DNA from: Aureobasidium sp. EXF-3400
Taxonomy: Eukaryota; Ascomycota; Dothideomycetes; Dothideales; Saccotheciaceae
Assembly (NCBI GenBank): GCA_024195585.1
Contig: SWBL01000197.1
Span: 29,503-93,502 of the forward strand
Reading direction: 5' to 3'
DNA length: 64,000 nt
The position numbers were made by a program, and so were the translations under genes. The notes under the pieces were generated by a model. The model saw nothing but the letters and a program-made list of their open reading frames with translations, had not been told where the DNA came from and did no database searches. The stretch's first letter is position 1, and each line of letters opens with the position of its first letter. Positions 21,591-33,909 of this stretch are shown piece by piece.

Positions 21591-24097
21591 TCAGAAAAAG
21601 TCAAACCCAGGATTCATCGTCGTACTCAACGGCTCCACCTGCGTGAACGCCTCGAACGTACTCGGACTCATATCCAACAGATCATAGTCCAACCCTCCAC
21701 CTCCCGTTACATCACCGTTATCCAGATATGAAGCATCCATAAAGACCATATTCTGCTCTTCTTCAGGCATGACAGGTTGTTGCTGTTGCTGGCCGTGAAG
21801 ATTTAGAGGCAGACTGTTGTGGGAAGAGTGTGATGAATGGTGGGATGAAGATAAAGGAACGAATTTTGGTGGGTGGAAGGGGCGGGTTGAGGGGTCGGTG
21901 GTTTGGTCGGTTTGGGAGGTTGTAAGGGCGTGGATGTCTAAACCCAGTACCATTAGTTCTTTGCGGATGAGCTTTGATGCTGTTGCGATGACTGTAATCC
22001 GAGAGATTAGCTATCCTGCCTTTTTGTATGTCAAGAGTTGACGCAGCATACCGGGATTGGTCTTTTTGACTCTCTCCAGAGCAGAGAAGCAGTAGGATAG
22101 TCTTTCCATGGTGTATCTTTGTGGATTGGTTGGGCTTGCTTGCAGTTCGAGCAGTAAGATTGATGTTGCGGTGTATAGACTGTAGGCTAGACTCAACACC
22201 ACGTGTCCATCACCAAATGTGCGGACAAAGAGATCGAAGAGTGCTATTATCGAGGTTGCAGAAGAAATGCATTGGATCAGGGGGTTTTGATCGATAGTTG
22301 TAGTTGGAGATGCGTGATTGGAGCTGCTAAGTCTGAGCAAGGTTCGATGCAGCAGAATGTTAATTGTGTGATAGAGGCAGCTGTATTCATATTAGTGAGG
22401 GCAAATCAAGGCCACGGAAGACTTACTTGAGTGTCACGATATGCGAAGGAGGTGCCAGTTGTGGTAGAGCTCCGACATTGATTTTGAGATGCTCGGGTAA
22501 GTCTCTCCACCATGCTCTCATCTTTGAGCTTTGCTCGAGGGCGCATGCTAGTGCACTGGATGACGATAAATCGCATGTCGGGCTGTAAAAGTGGATGAGG
22601 ACCTGGTTGAGTATCTCGGCAAGTCCACACATATGTATGAAACATGAGATCGAATGTGCTTGTCTGGGCGGATAGTTGGCGGAGGCTAGACCATGTGGCA
22701 CCCACGTCTCAATCTCTGCTGTGTCGTCCACTTTTGAACAGTCAGCAAGAGCTCTCACAACGGCAAACATGTAATGACAATAACACTTACTAATTACACG
22801 TGGAGGACTGACGTGTGAGTTCTGCAACATAGGCGCTCGTCCGAAATATAACGCAATCAGCTTATCCCAAAAGTAACAACTCCAGAACAGTCGGTTTCTG
22901 ATTTCAACATCTTCCACGGAGAATTGAGTTGACTCAGCGTAGTGTCGGCCGTCGATACACATGCCCATGTCATCGATCAGACGAAAGGCCATGCCACTGT
23001 ACAGCCAAGCTTGTGTCCTATTCCCACGGCCACACTCTTGAGCACTGAGCAATAGCAGACTTTGAACCGTAGGTACTTTACTTTGCCCGTTTCTGAGGTC
23101 ATCGAAGAGGTTCGTGACAGCAGTTTGGAAGAAGGCGGTTCCCTCGTCGAAAGGAGCAAGCAGTTCTTGCATTCCGGGTTCGGTCTTGCACCAGCGTACA
23201 GAATGTGAGAGCATTGCGTTGAATAGTGCTGCCGAGTAGTACTGGCCTCCAGTCACCATATCGCCTGACAGCTATTAGCAACAGACCACCGAGTAGAGAT
23301 ATCAACGGACATACGTGTGAAAGCTGGACGGTATACAAAATTGAACAGAGGTTGTATCCAAGACCAATGTGAATCAAGCAAGTATCGATATGGCTCCTGT
23401 CTGGAGTCAGTCTCTGGTAACGTCATCGCCGAACACAAAAGCATCAACTTACCGGCGTAACAGCGAGCTTCTCATACGCTCTCTCGCGCCATGCATTGTT
23501 CAGCAGACTCTCTCGTTTGAGCACATCTTCCTGCTGTTTCTCTGCTTCCTTGTCCGTCATCCTTGCCCGAACACTTCCAGGCAATTGAAACAAACTCGTA
23601 GACCCATGAAAAGCAACATCTTTGTCGTTGTCGCTCTCGGTAGGTTTAGGAGTCAGCGTTGAAGTTGCAATGCTGCTTTGCTCTGGAGAAACAGTCGGAG
23701 CTTGTGCTGTTGACGAAGAAGCCTCAAATGGAGAGGAAGTCGCGAGTAATGATTCAAGCTCCGCAACTCGCTTTTCCAACTTTTGCGTGTATGATAGAGT
23801 AGGCGCGCTTGATGAAGTCAGCTTGACTAATTCTATAGGCAGCTTTGAATGTTTTGGCTGCTTTTAGAGGACATCTTCGGCATGACAGGGACCCACAGTA
23901 AGAACTCGCAGGTCTCGGCGCGTGATTTACAGCGGTTGCATATGGGTTGTATTCCGTCGCATTTGACCTGAAACCATTGGTGATCAACAGTTGCTTGTGG
24001 TTACCTCTTTCTTACGGATTCATACCTTTCGCCTCCTGCAAGGTTCACAAGAGAAGGCGCTTTTCTTGGGGTGGCGGCTTGTAGCGGAAGCAGGCAT
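21591..24097 (-). CDS. Zn2Cys6 transcription factor with fungal_trans domain
   Basis: Eight exons can be joined in phase: 24097-24026, 23967-23897, 23807-23453, 23396-23315, 23264-22791, 22730-22427, 22380-22052 and 21991-21591, giving 695 residues. The Zn2Cys6 cluster is C17, C20, C27, C34, C37 and C44, followed at about 52-70 by a coiled-coil linker (SYTQKLEKRVAELESLL). The fungal-specific transcription factor domain is clear in exon 5 (SAQECGRGNRTQAWLYSG, then FRLIDDMGM) and continues to LNCLYHTINILLHR. The C-terminus has a His/Ser-rich and a poly-Gln stretch and an acidic tail that could activate transcription. The second intron uses GTGGGT and an ATCAAG acceptor next to a GCTGAC branch and is the least certain junction. 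The target pathway cannot be told from the neighbours. Confidence 0.85.
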
Positions 24098-24521
24098 TAT
24101 GCTTGTCACTCCATGAACAATACAATTTATCAACTAAGACGTGCTAGATGTGCTTTCTTCCAGGACCATCACCAGTCGATCGGTGCATGCTATTCGAACA
24201 ATAGCGCGACTGATCGTGTGGAGAACGTGGATGAAGGTGGAGCTGCGGGCGAGTACGGGGGAGAGCTTCGTCTCAAAAGTCTAAAGTTTGTCACAGTAGG
24301 AACTATCAAACTCCAAGAATAAGCTGGGAGATCATCGGAGGAGTACACCTCTTCATTCGTTATTACATATCTAGCTAATCATGCAACGGCGTTCTCGCAT
24401 CCAAGAATCATCCGTGCTCGGGACATATCTTCTTTTCTACCTTCTGACACCATGAAGCTTTTCCTACTCTACAAGTACCCAAATCACTTTTTGCATTCGA
24501 TGTGAACACACGTGCAATATT
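24098..24521. other. Upstream region of the Zn2Cys6 gene and 3' UTR of DNA2
   Basis: This is 424 bp between two minus-strand genes. No open frame looks real, and no promoter element was identified with confidence. Confidence 0.4.
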
Positions 24522-27500
24522 CTACTCGATACCACCCAAAGCATCATTCACAATGTCCATCAGAACGGGTCTCTTGCCACTCGAGTGCTCCGTTCCAAAC
24601 AGAGCCTTAGTGCCTACTTTTCCGACCTTGTCAGGCACTTTGAAGGGCTTGTTAATCTTCGAATTGTCGTTGTGATACACGCTTTTGGTTGCTGGAGACC
24701 CAGACAAGAAGTCTTCAATATCTTTGCGCTGGGCATGAGCATTACGCCTGCACTTTTTGGGATCTTCGCTGACTTCACGCCCATCAAGTAGATCCCTCTT
24801 GCATGGCGATTTTGCAGGTGTCTTCTGTGTAGCCAAACTCGCAACCAGTGCATCTTGAAAGTTGTGACCGCGCTCCGCCAACTTAGGAAGGTTGTAAATC
24901 CATCCTTTACTTTCGACGAGTTTGAGGAACTTGTCGAGTAGTTCATTCGAGGCCAGTGTCTCCTTACTTCCAAGTACGACCATCTTGCTTCTGGCGCGCG
25001 TGAAGGCGACATTGAGGCGTCTCCAATCCCGGAGAAGATCACCGACGTTTCCCGTGTCGTTACTGCGCACGCAAGAGATGAACACCACTTCTTTGTCGCG
25101 GCCTTGGAACTTGTCCGCCGTATGCATCTCTACGCCTGAAGCTTCTGGATGAGACTTCAGCAACTGACGTAGCAGAGCAAGTTGGGAGCGGTAAAATGCT
25201 ATGACTCCAATCTCGTTTGGAGGAACACCTTGAGAGATCAAAGAGAGAACCAACTGAGTAAGAAGCTGAGCTTCTGTAGCATTTACGATGCGAGAGCCCA
25301 CTGCTGTTTCTTTTGGCACAGGACAAAGCGTGTCTGTGTTTGCGAACACTACTTTTCGAGATGGGGAGAGGACATCGGAGAGCCAGCAATTCCCTTGAGC
25401 TGGACCTAGGCAGAGATTTCGATCCAATGACCAAGAGCCTTGAGGTTCGGAGTGGTATCTCATTATGCCGTCAGGCCTGGAGACTTGAAGAGTCCGGGAA
25501 GCGACAGCTTCGTTACCACATTTTAGCCGGCCGGAGTAAATGAGAGTCTTGGACAGTAGTTGCACTTCCTCGCACATGCGGTATTGGTGTTCCAAATTGA
25601 CCACACTCTCTGGGTGCCGGTCAGATAAGAGCTTGAAGAGACTGATATCGAGACCTCCTTCTTGAGCCTCACGGTTCTGTACCAGAGGAGGAAGTTGGTA
25701 GTGATCTCCAACAAGAACGAACGTTCTTGCCATTCGAATGGGTCCGAGACAGACCGGAAGGGTGATCTGTGATGCTTCATCCACAATGCAGTAGTCGAAG
25801 ACTCTGCTTTGGAAGAGTTGGTGGTTGACACCTAGACAAGTCGTTGCGACAACTTGGGGCTTCATGTAGGTGTCTTCCAATTCTTCCATGCTTTGCTTGG
25901 GTGTTGCTGCCAGATGAGCAAATTCCTGGACCTCTGGATGGATCTTTGCTAGGGTACCTAGACGCAAGATAGATGCGTTAGAGTCTCGCAGCTTCAATAG
26001 AATGTTGTCCACAGCAGTATGCGTGTATGAAGTCAAGAGCACACTCTTGCCACGAGCTACCAAGGCTCTGATGATGTGAGCAATGGTAGTCGTCTTTCCC
26101 GTGCCTGGCATGCCAAGCACAAGGGCATAGTCTCTAGCAGACATGACTTTGTCGATCGCAGCACGCTGATCCTTATTGATCTGCAGTTGACTGGCTGGTC
26201 CAGACAAGGCATAAGCTGCAGGTTCGAGCTTGAATTCCGGGTCAGTGTCTTCGACGATAAGCTTGCGCAAGTCTGCAGAGCGATAAACGTTGTCATCCAT
26301 CAGTGCCAGAAGGTTGTTGCGAACAGTGGCCATGCCATTGCTAAACTCGTCCTTGTCAAGACGATAGATGATAGGTGTTTCCTCAATGCCTTGAGCATTC
26401 TGGCTGGGCTCATCTTCTCTCCCAACCTCCATTATCCCGGAGAATGTCTGGTTCGTGTCAGTGTCAAAGTCTGCTTGCTTCTGACGTGCGTTGTGCAGTC
26501 TTCTATCGACAGCAACCGTGATCCGGCCTCTCGATACTTTGGTCACATAGCCGTTGGCAAGCGCAAAGTGGCCCTTCTCACTCGATATGACGATCGGCTC
26601 TCCAGTGGTGATCTGAGACTCAGTGAAAGAGAAGCCTGGCGGAGGTTCCTTTTTGATGAGAGTGTAACGGTAGCGATTGATCTTGGTCATGTCATTGAGT
26701 TCTCTCATGGAACCCTTCTCGATGACGACTTCAGAGAAGCATCGACCAAGCTTCTCGCGCTCTGTACTCAGCATAGTCCACAGTTCGCGTCGAAACTTCA
26801 TCAGTTCAGACTCTTCCTTCGTGAGGAGGTTGTCCCATTTCTTGAAGAAGTCTTGGTGGACAGGCTGTAACTTGCCGACGAGCTCGTTGAACTTTTCTTT
26901 GACACCAGCACTCTCTGTCGTACCATCCTCCGCAAGTTTGTGATAGAGAAAGCATTCTGTCTTGGCGTAACATCTTCCACACTTGCGCTCGTCCTGTATC
27001 ATGGGCGGTAGCTGAAGCCGCTCACGAACATAACAGGCAAGCTCATTGCGCTGCATGATCATGTGACGTAGTTCGTGGCGTATCGCTGGGATTCGTGTGA
27101 TACTTGAGTTTTCCATGTAGTACAACAAGCCGTAGATGACATCCAGGTCGTATCTATCAGACAGCAGGAGCGTATACAACGCTGTCTGGGCGCGATGGGA
27201 GGTATTCGTAGTATTACGGCCCGTCTTGACTTCGAAAGGTACCGTCAATGCCCGTGTGCCTTGCTCGTCCTCCATGCGAACTTGGACGGTAGCGTCGATA
27301 TTGCCTTTTAGACCGTAGGTTGGCGACCATACATGTTCCTCAACATCAAGGAGTTTGGTGATGCTGACACGTATCTTCTTGCCACCTCTGTCTTCTGCAA
27401 GAGCATCTGGACCAGGCTTGGCTTTGACAAAGACTTTGGCCCAAGAGCTCATCTCAGGCATCTTGCTCTTGAGGTGCTCAAATGCCTTATTGGTGTCTTT

Positions 27501-29632
27501 ATGTCCGAGTTCGAACAAGCTTTCCAAGTACTTGCCTACTGTCTTTCCAACAAGTTCATCCAGTGAATCTTGGTCCCAGTCATTTGTCTTCATAGCTTCT
27601 TGGAAGATCTCGTGAAGCATCGAGCCGTAGACGGCAGGCTCACTGGACCGGCTAGTGGCCTTGACTCTGTCCTGAAGGACGGCTCTGCGAATGCATTCAA
27701 AAGAATCGGCGACGACTGTGGCAGAAATCAAGTGGTCAGGATGCACGATGATCAGGTTCTCGGCGTCATCGATAGTGATTTGACCGGTCTTACTGAAGCG
27801 GCCAACGACGTGCACATAAGACCCAGGAGCACAGTGCGTTTCGAGCCATGATTGTCGCAGGGTGATGGATTTGCTCCGTTTTTGTATCTCGTCCTCAACA
27901 GACAAGACCTGCATGTGGTTGTCAATTTCACCAAAACTCGCATGAGGAAGGGACGACGGCACGACACGTGGCTTACCTTTTCGGCCTGTTGACGACCACG
28001 AAGATCGATGTATTGGCCATCTATAACTTGCTTCACCAAGTAGCGTTGAATGGCGCGTGACTTCTGAGTAGCCTTGATGACACTTAGCTATCTAACCCCT
28101 AGGAAGATTCGAGATACGTACAGAGCTAGCGCTTGTACTCGCTTCCAACGCCTGAGTAGCATCCATCTCGACTTGAACAAGTTGTTCCTCATCGAGGTCG
28201 GAACCACCGAACTCGTCATCATCGTCATCATCTGAGAAGCCGGTAAGATCGAAAGTTTGTGGCTGTTGTTGTTGAGGTGGCGGTACTGATATTGGTGGCA
28301 GCTGCTGACTGGGCTGCGCGATCGCGCATGTGTTCGGTTGTGAACCGAACTGACCATTAGAGGTACCAGGTCTGCTTTCGAAAAAGGAAACAGCGTTCTC
28401 GATCTCTTCATCGTCAAGATCATCTCCAAAGTCGTCGCCAAATTCATCTTCGTCCTCGTCAATGGTGTTCATTATCGTCGTATTAGTCATGTTGTTATTC
28501 TGAAGGTTATTGGGTTGTTGCATCTCGGCGATAGTATCCAAGGTAATGTCAGTGTCGTCGAACTCGGTATCTTCATGCTGATAAGAATACTGTTGTGACG
28601 AACGTGCCGAGGTAGGTTGTGATCTTTGGTGATCTGACATGGGTCTGTGAATCCTAGGGAACTCGCCCTTGTCAGGCAGAGGCGAAGAACTCGAAGGGAT
28701 GTCTTTGTGGGCAAGAGATTCTTGAACCTTTTCAACCAACATGCCTACTCGTGATAGAGGCTTTGCGACAGATGGATCCTGAGGAATGCTGTTGTCCCGG
28801 AATATGCCATTGACGCGGCGCCGTTTGACTCGCGAAGAAGGGAACTCCAGACCACAGCTTGCCCACCTCCTCAAGCCACCAACGCTGCCCCCTGGTGTTC
28901 TCGGGGCCGATCGAGGTGATGAGTCGTTCATAAGATGTGCGAGTGATGGTATGCGTTTCTCAATGGGCGTCTCGTCAGGGTTCCTGGCAGTAGCATATCG
29001 CGTCCACAGTTCGGCGGCTGGATCGGCTCTCGGAGTTTTGAAAGCAGATTGTGGTAGTTTAGAATCGGGAAGGTCGGAGTCATCATTCTGAGATGAATTG
29101 ACAGGCGAAGAACTCTGTGGACGTCTCCTCCTCTGACGGGGAGTCAAGTCTGGGTGTGAGCTATTTGCTATCCAACCAATTTCTTCAACAGGTGATTCTT
29201 CTTGTGGCGTGGGTCTTCGTAAGGCATCCTCAGCGTTTCCAATAAGATCAGCAAGGGGCAGGCGCATGGCCGGCGTCGAAGGTAGAGGTTTGTCTTGCAC
29301 GGGTTTGGAGGGTGAAGATGGGATATGAGGTTGCTTGATGGGCGACAGCGGGTTTTCCTTATCGGGGTGGCGAGCAAACTCGAAGGCTTTCAATTTGGAT
29401 TTCGTCTCGGTCGAAGGTTGGATTGGAGGCTTCGTCGGTTGAATAGGTTTGCTGGTGGCCTCATCGGTCGAGGGCTTCTTGTCGAAGCTACGATTGCCTT
29501 GCCATCGCGGTTTTGACTATGGTGATTTAGATTTGGCCGACGCGTTTCGAAAGAGTTGATGAAAGAGTTGATTATTCTCACCTTTGAGCTATGATCTTGT
29601 TCAAAGAACGACTTCTGCCTTGACGATGACAT
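24522..29632 (-). CDS. DNA2: DNA replication ATP-dependent helicase/nuclease DNA2
   Basis: Exons 29632-29582, 29516-28122, 28072-27977 and 27908-24522 encode about 1642 residues, the size expected for fungal Dna2. The N-terminal 450 residues are disordered, with a basic NLS-like cluster, poly-Gln and poly-Asp/Glu stretches. A RecB-like nuclease domain follows. Its iron-sulfur cysteines are the Cys of SFECIRRAV (about 587) and CGRCYAKTEC (about 825), with SMLHEIFQEA and PFEVKTGR motifs. The C-terminal superfamily 1B helicase has Walker A GMPGTGKTTT near 1112, DEASQ, and DKFQGRDKEVV. By family knowledge Dna2 processes long Okazaki flaps and resects double-strand ends in the nucleus. A Lys/Arg-rich tail follows the helicase. 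It is transcribed divergently from an F-box gene across 296 bp. Confidence 0.95.
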
Positions 29633-29928
29633 GAGGCAGATAAACACGTCCAGATGACTCGGCTGTGTACAACGACGACTGCTGTCTCTTCACAATGATG
29701 CTTCCTGTCGCCAGAACCATTTTCGTGTTTGCTTCGCGACACGGAACTCGCGTCCCATCGCGCCTTCCCCACAGCCTTGGCGCTCGAGAGAGCGCTAACT
29801 CTCGACCCCAGTTGAGCGATAAGATAACCCAAACTGTCGACCAAGAAGCACGATTCCAAACTTGTCCAAACTTGTGCTTCTGTCCAGCGTAACATATCAT
29901 TATCAGTTATCAACACACTATTGTCATC
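29633..29928. promoter_or_regulatory. Shared divergent promoter of DNA2 and the F-box gene
   Basis: Only 296 bp separate the two start codons, so both promoters must fall here. A short GC-rich palindrome-like stretch around 29780-29800 (CTCGAGAGAG) is visible. No cell-cycle box was recognised with confidence. Confidence 0.45.
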
Positions 29929-31392
29929 ATGTCCGAAACTGCGCGAACAGGGTTGGACTCGTTGCCTGACGAAATCAAGTCTCACATCCTGACCTACCTT
30001 ATGCTCCCTCCACCGTCCTGGAATTGGCAGAAGAACACACTTGACATCAATCTGACCCGCTCACCTGATTCGGGAAGTAAACCTCTAAAGTCCTTGACCT
30101 GTGTGTCGAAAGCCTGGTATCGCCTGGTATCGCCGTTGTTGTACTCGCATCTACAACTTCGCCTTCAAACTCATACAGCCCAGGCTGAGCCCTTGCTTGC
30201 ACCAAAGATAAAGGCCATAACTGCCAACTTCCGAGAATGGTTGTTCCGAGATATCGGCTATCCACACGATATCCGGTTGCCATACAGACATGTCTGGCAG
30301 AACCAGGCGACAGCTAAAGCCGCGACGTGGACAGCTATGTTGAACGATCAACTGTCCAGCTTGATCACCTTCCTCGACTCATCAGGAAATTGTAGTGCTG
30401 GTGACGCCGTACAGTCTCTAACCATCATTGCCACCGAAGAACTCAACGACGTCAATCTCGATTATATCCGCGACGAGATGCATTGCTTGATTGCAACAGC
30501 CGCCTTCTGGAACCTGCTTTTCGAGAAGCTTGACCCTACAAGAATAACAGTCCTAGCACCTCCGAGTACGCTTGCTTGCCTTCTTGGCTGCAGCATGAAC
30601 ATGATGGATGCTTGGGCATTCCCGGGCATGGCCATGCAGTTGGTCTCTGTCTGGAGAGAGCCTAGACCTGTAGAAGTTGCCGATTGTCGTCGCTCGCCTT
30701 CCGAAAGCGATTACGATATGATGCAACCAGTCGAACTCATCCTGGAGCCCAACGAGTATGGTAGACCCGCTTTCTCGAGTCTTATCTACATCAGACCCTG
30801 GACCCATCTGGCTGTCAATGAAGGGTCTTTCCTCGAAGCTTACTCGACGTACGAATATTTCCACAAGAACCCTCCTGGCATCTTGGCTGCAGTAGGTAGA
30901 GCTTTCCGGCTCGAGATGGACATGTGGTCCGTAGAATACAAAGCTGTCTTTCCCTTCGGCAACCATATCGGAGCGCCACTCGACCGAATCACATACAAGG
31001 GTAACTCTTCGAACGTACGGAGACTATACGTCAAATTAGCACCCGATCCAGATGATAAAATTCTGGACGACCCGGCCCAAGTTGGTAAGGCAGACATTGC
31101 TGATTGCTGGCGCGAAGTTGAATCTGCATACAGATTCCTGACTGATCCTGCATTGAGGGGTGAGCCAGACCTTGCACCACCAGGAGCGGCCAGAGAACTT
31201 GAGATGTTTGGCTTCGGTGATAGCAGTATCGCTTCGATCAAAGAGACTGTCAGCGGCTCGCTGACCACTGCTGGATGGCAGGAGGTGACAGATAACGAGT
31301 GGCACAGTTGTAGATCTCTATCGCGTCTGAGACCGTCAGCAACTGGTGAAACGAGCGTAGCCGAGGAACTCGAGAACATGCAGGTTGGGTGA
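29929..31392 (+). CDS. F-box-like protein
   Basis: A single exon encodes 487 residues. The start LDSLPDEIKSHILTYL, then after a short insert LTCVSKAWYRLVSPLLYSHL (residues 9 to about 75), is a typical fungal F-box helix-turn pattern. By family knowledge it would dock on Skp1 in an SCF ubiquitin ligase. The rest has scattered hydrophobic helices but no clear LRR, WD40 or kelch repeats. It resembles the large family of uncharacterised fungal F-box proteins with a unique C-terminal substrate region. The last 60 residues are Ser/Glu-rich. The substrate is unknown. It converges with the Clr2-like gene 370 bp away. Confidence 0.75.
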   Translation: MSETARTGLDSLPDEIKSHILTYLMLPPPSWNWQKNTLDINLTRSPDSGSKPLKSLTCVSKAWYRLVSPLLYSHLQLRLQTHTAQAEPLLAPKIKAITANFREWLFRDIGYPHDIRLPYRHVWQNQATAKAATWTAMLNDQLSSLITFLDSSGNCSAGDAVQSLTIIATEELNDVNLDYIRDEMHCLIATAAFWNLLFEKLDPTRITVLAPPSTLACLLGCSMNMMDAWAFPGMAMQLVSVWREPRPVEVADCRRSPSESDYDMMQPVELILEPNEYGRPAFSSLIYIRPWTHLAVNEGSFLEAYSTYEYFHKNPPGILAAVGRAFRLEMDMWSVEYKAVFPFGNHIGAPLDRITYKGNSSNVRRLYVKLAPDPDDKILDDPAQVGKADIADCWREVESAYRFLTDPALRGEPDLAPPGAARELEMFGFGDSSIASIKETVSGSLTTAGWQEVTDNEWHSCRSLSRLRPSATGETSVAEELENMQVG

Positions 31393-31762
31393 GCTCGATT
31401 CTGTTTGCTCGGAACCGTATCAAAAGTCCACAACTCAAACACGCTTGTCTACTCCTCGACGTCGAATGATAGTGCATGTGGAATAATGCGCTGCAACACC
31501 GCTAGCCTTATACAGGTAAGTCAATAAGAAGGAGTGGGCAAACGAAGAAGTGAGTAGTATTCTGGCCCAAGAAAAAGCCATTCATGTCTAGAGATCATTT
31601 CTAGAGACTACTCTGTCTTTTGCGTCGTCCATTCACTTTCCCGTCACCACCAACCCTTCATATCTGCGCATCTCAGAATGGTTTGCATGAGAAGGGGTTT
31701 TGCCAGACTGGCTTTCATAGCTAGTACTGTGACTCAAGCCTTGTGTCCAAGCCATTGCGTGG
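31393..31762. other. 3' intergenic region between convergent genes
   Basis: These 370 bp lie between two stop codons and presumably hold both 3' UTRs. Nothing else was recognised. Confidence 0.4.
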
Positions 31763-32249
31763 TTAGGCGTCGTCATCCTTGTAACCTCTGACCTTGCCCT
31801 CACACAATCTGCAGTCACACTCCTTGATCTTGTTGTTGAGAAGGTGCCAAACATGGTCGATGAACTGGTCGACCGAGGGGAATCTGCCGCGGGGGTGACC
31901 GTAGAGGTAAAGGTCCTTGCGTGGAGGGTCCTGTTTCCAGACGGTGTAGTTGACAGGGAGACTGGTGAAGACCAAGTTCACTTCGTACTCTTTGGCTGCG
32001 AATTTGTCAGTCTGATGTCTATAGCATATATGTTAACTGTAGCATACAGTATTTCTTGCTGAGCAGTTCAAGGTATTCGGCCGGGTCTTGACGAGTCATG
32101 TTGGAGTTTGTGCCAGGGACTTTGTTGGCTTTGCCATCGCTCCAGAAGAGGTTGTGAAGAGGAACACGGATCTCTTCTCCGCTGGCCTTCTTTGCGTCAA
32201 TAAGAGCTTGCTGCTCTTTGCGCCATTTTTCGAAGACCACTGGATCCAT
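31763..32249 (-). CDS. Small protein with Clr2-like (transcription-silencing) domain
   Basis: Exons 32249-32048 and 31995-31763 (52-nt intron) give 144 residues. The N-terminal half is charged (MDPVVFEKWRKEQQALI) and has a VPGTNSNMTRQDPAEYLELL segment. The second half has KDLYLYGHPRGRFPSVDQF followed by a CDCRLC motif. By family recall the YGHPxGRF...CxCxxC pattern resembles the Clr2_transil domain of the heterochromatin-silencing factor Clr2. Full Clr2 proteins are much longer, so this is a short relative. A silencing role is therefore an inference. It is a compact, intact, spliced gene. Its promoter is shared with the divergent gene at 32571. Confidence 0.7.
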
Positions 32250-32570
32250 GGTTGCGGTTTTGGGACTAGCGTGTGGCGCGTGCACGTGGTTTGGTTTGGT
32301 TTGGTGTGGCGTTTTGTGGAGAAAGAAGTGTGGCGGTGTTTTGATGATCGCCCTTACACGAAACATTCACACGTTTGTTCGATTTGCTTGGCCTTCACTT
32401 GTTTCCGGACCACTCTTCTCAGGACTTGTTACCGGACCATTCCTATCGCTCTTAGAAACTTCAACATCGTATTTATTTACAGTGTTGCATCTCTATAGCC
32501 ATGCTATCATAACCCGGACCACATTCAAACCCCCTATCCAACACCCCACCAGGCAATATCTCGAAAAACC
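32250..32570. promoter_or_regulatory. Divergent promoter of the Clr2-like gene and the acidic protein gene
   Basis: This is 321 bp between two head-to-head start codons. It contains a short tandem GGTTT repeat (about 32288-32302) close to the Clr2-like start. No known site was assigned. Confidence 0.4.
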
Positions 32571-33652
32571 ATGGATGAATCAACACCGGAGCTGTCTGAT
32601 TCAGAACGTCCAAAAATGATCTTCACACCAAAAACAGACCCAATGATGAGACCGCGCTCCCCTCGACCAACTCTTCCAAACAAAGACCAACGATCAAGAC
32701 TACGGGCTCGCAACCAAATCAAACCCATCAGCGAGAGCAGGATTCTGAATTACTACTGTTTCCCAAACCTCGCAAACGAACTTCACGGAATCCTCGAGGA
32801 CGGCGCCTCCTTCGACAACTCAGACACAGACGAAGACTCAGACTACGAATTTCCACCCCAAACAATCCATCGAGAAGGACACCAATTACCAAAATGGACA
32901 ATCAAATGGTTAAAGGAAGGAGAGCAATGTGCTGCTAGAGAATTAGCAACACTACCTTTGATGCCCGCATTTACCGATCAAGAAGATTGGTATGGAATTA
33001 TGGTATTGCCCAAGCCTGAGTCTGAGTCTGAGGAAGATGTTGAGATGGATTCGCCGTCGAGACAGCTTAGAGAAGAGCTTTCCCAAATGTCGCAATCGGA
33101 GGCTAAGCATGTGGAAAAGCCCGATGTTACTCCAGTGGTCCTTATGCCATCACATGAAGAGGTGATGTTGTGGGTTACTGAAGAGCCTGCTTCTACTCCG
33201 TTTGGCTTGAAGAGAATGGCGTCTGAGATCTCAGATTCAGGATTTGGAGATGATGAGCTTGAGGAGCGTAATCGCAAGCGCAAACGTACAGCTCAAGACG
33301 AATTGCTACGGAGATTGAATGGCAAGACGTGAGCCATATTGCACATTACCTCTTCGAGAAATCACCAACAACAAAGAGGACTTGAGCAGCTTTCACATCT
33401 TCGTCAGTGATACACGGCAATCAAGGTATCGTGTTGGCTTTCAGTTGCCCAACAGAGAGCGAGAGGATCCAAATGGTCGTGGACGGCTTTCGATCAAGAC
33501 GAGCATATAAGGAGAAGACGAATAACTTGTCTGAAGGCCAGAGAAGGAGATTGGCTGAAGAATCGCTCATGGAACAGGTTTCTGATGCGGTCATCTCTGG
33601 AAATACTCTACCTTCCAGTCTCGTAAGACCTTCTCTACCATCAAGTACTTAG
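32571..33652 (+). CDS. Uncharacterised acidic, low-complexity protein
   Basis: Exon 1 is 32571-33328. Reading straight on gives a stop at 33332, but a GTGAGC donor sits at 33329. A GGCTTTCAG acceptor at 33444 restores an open frame to 33652, giving 321 residues with a 116-nt intron. The second exon has coding-like composition (RIQMVVDGFR, EGQRRRLAEESLMEQ), which supports the spliced model. The unspliced 253-residue form is the alternative. The protein is rich in Ser, Glu, Asp and Pro, with a basic NLS-like cluster (RNRKRKR) near residue 240 and one more structured segment (ILNYYCFPNLANELHGILED, about 60-79). No known domain was recognised. It is probably nuclear and disordered. Confidence 0.65.
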
Positions 33653-33909
33653 ACAGCTTCCAAGAGTAGCACTTGTATGTTGCCGAGATATATTACTAGG
33701 TAGTTCTAATAGAACCAAGACTTGGTTGTTTCCTCCTCAAAATGCTCTGTCTTATCTATAGAATGTTCAAGATACCAGTGGACCGCCATAGAGAGTACAA
33801 GGTGGGTGGTTGGAAGGTATGCTGACGACAGAATATGAGAATGATATACCTATGAGTCGTCAAGTATCTACCCGGGACGCTACACGTGCTTCTTCATCCC
33901 TCGCCGCTT

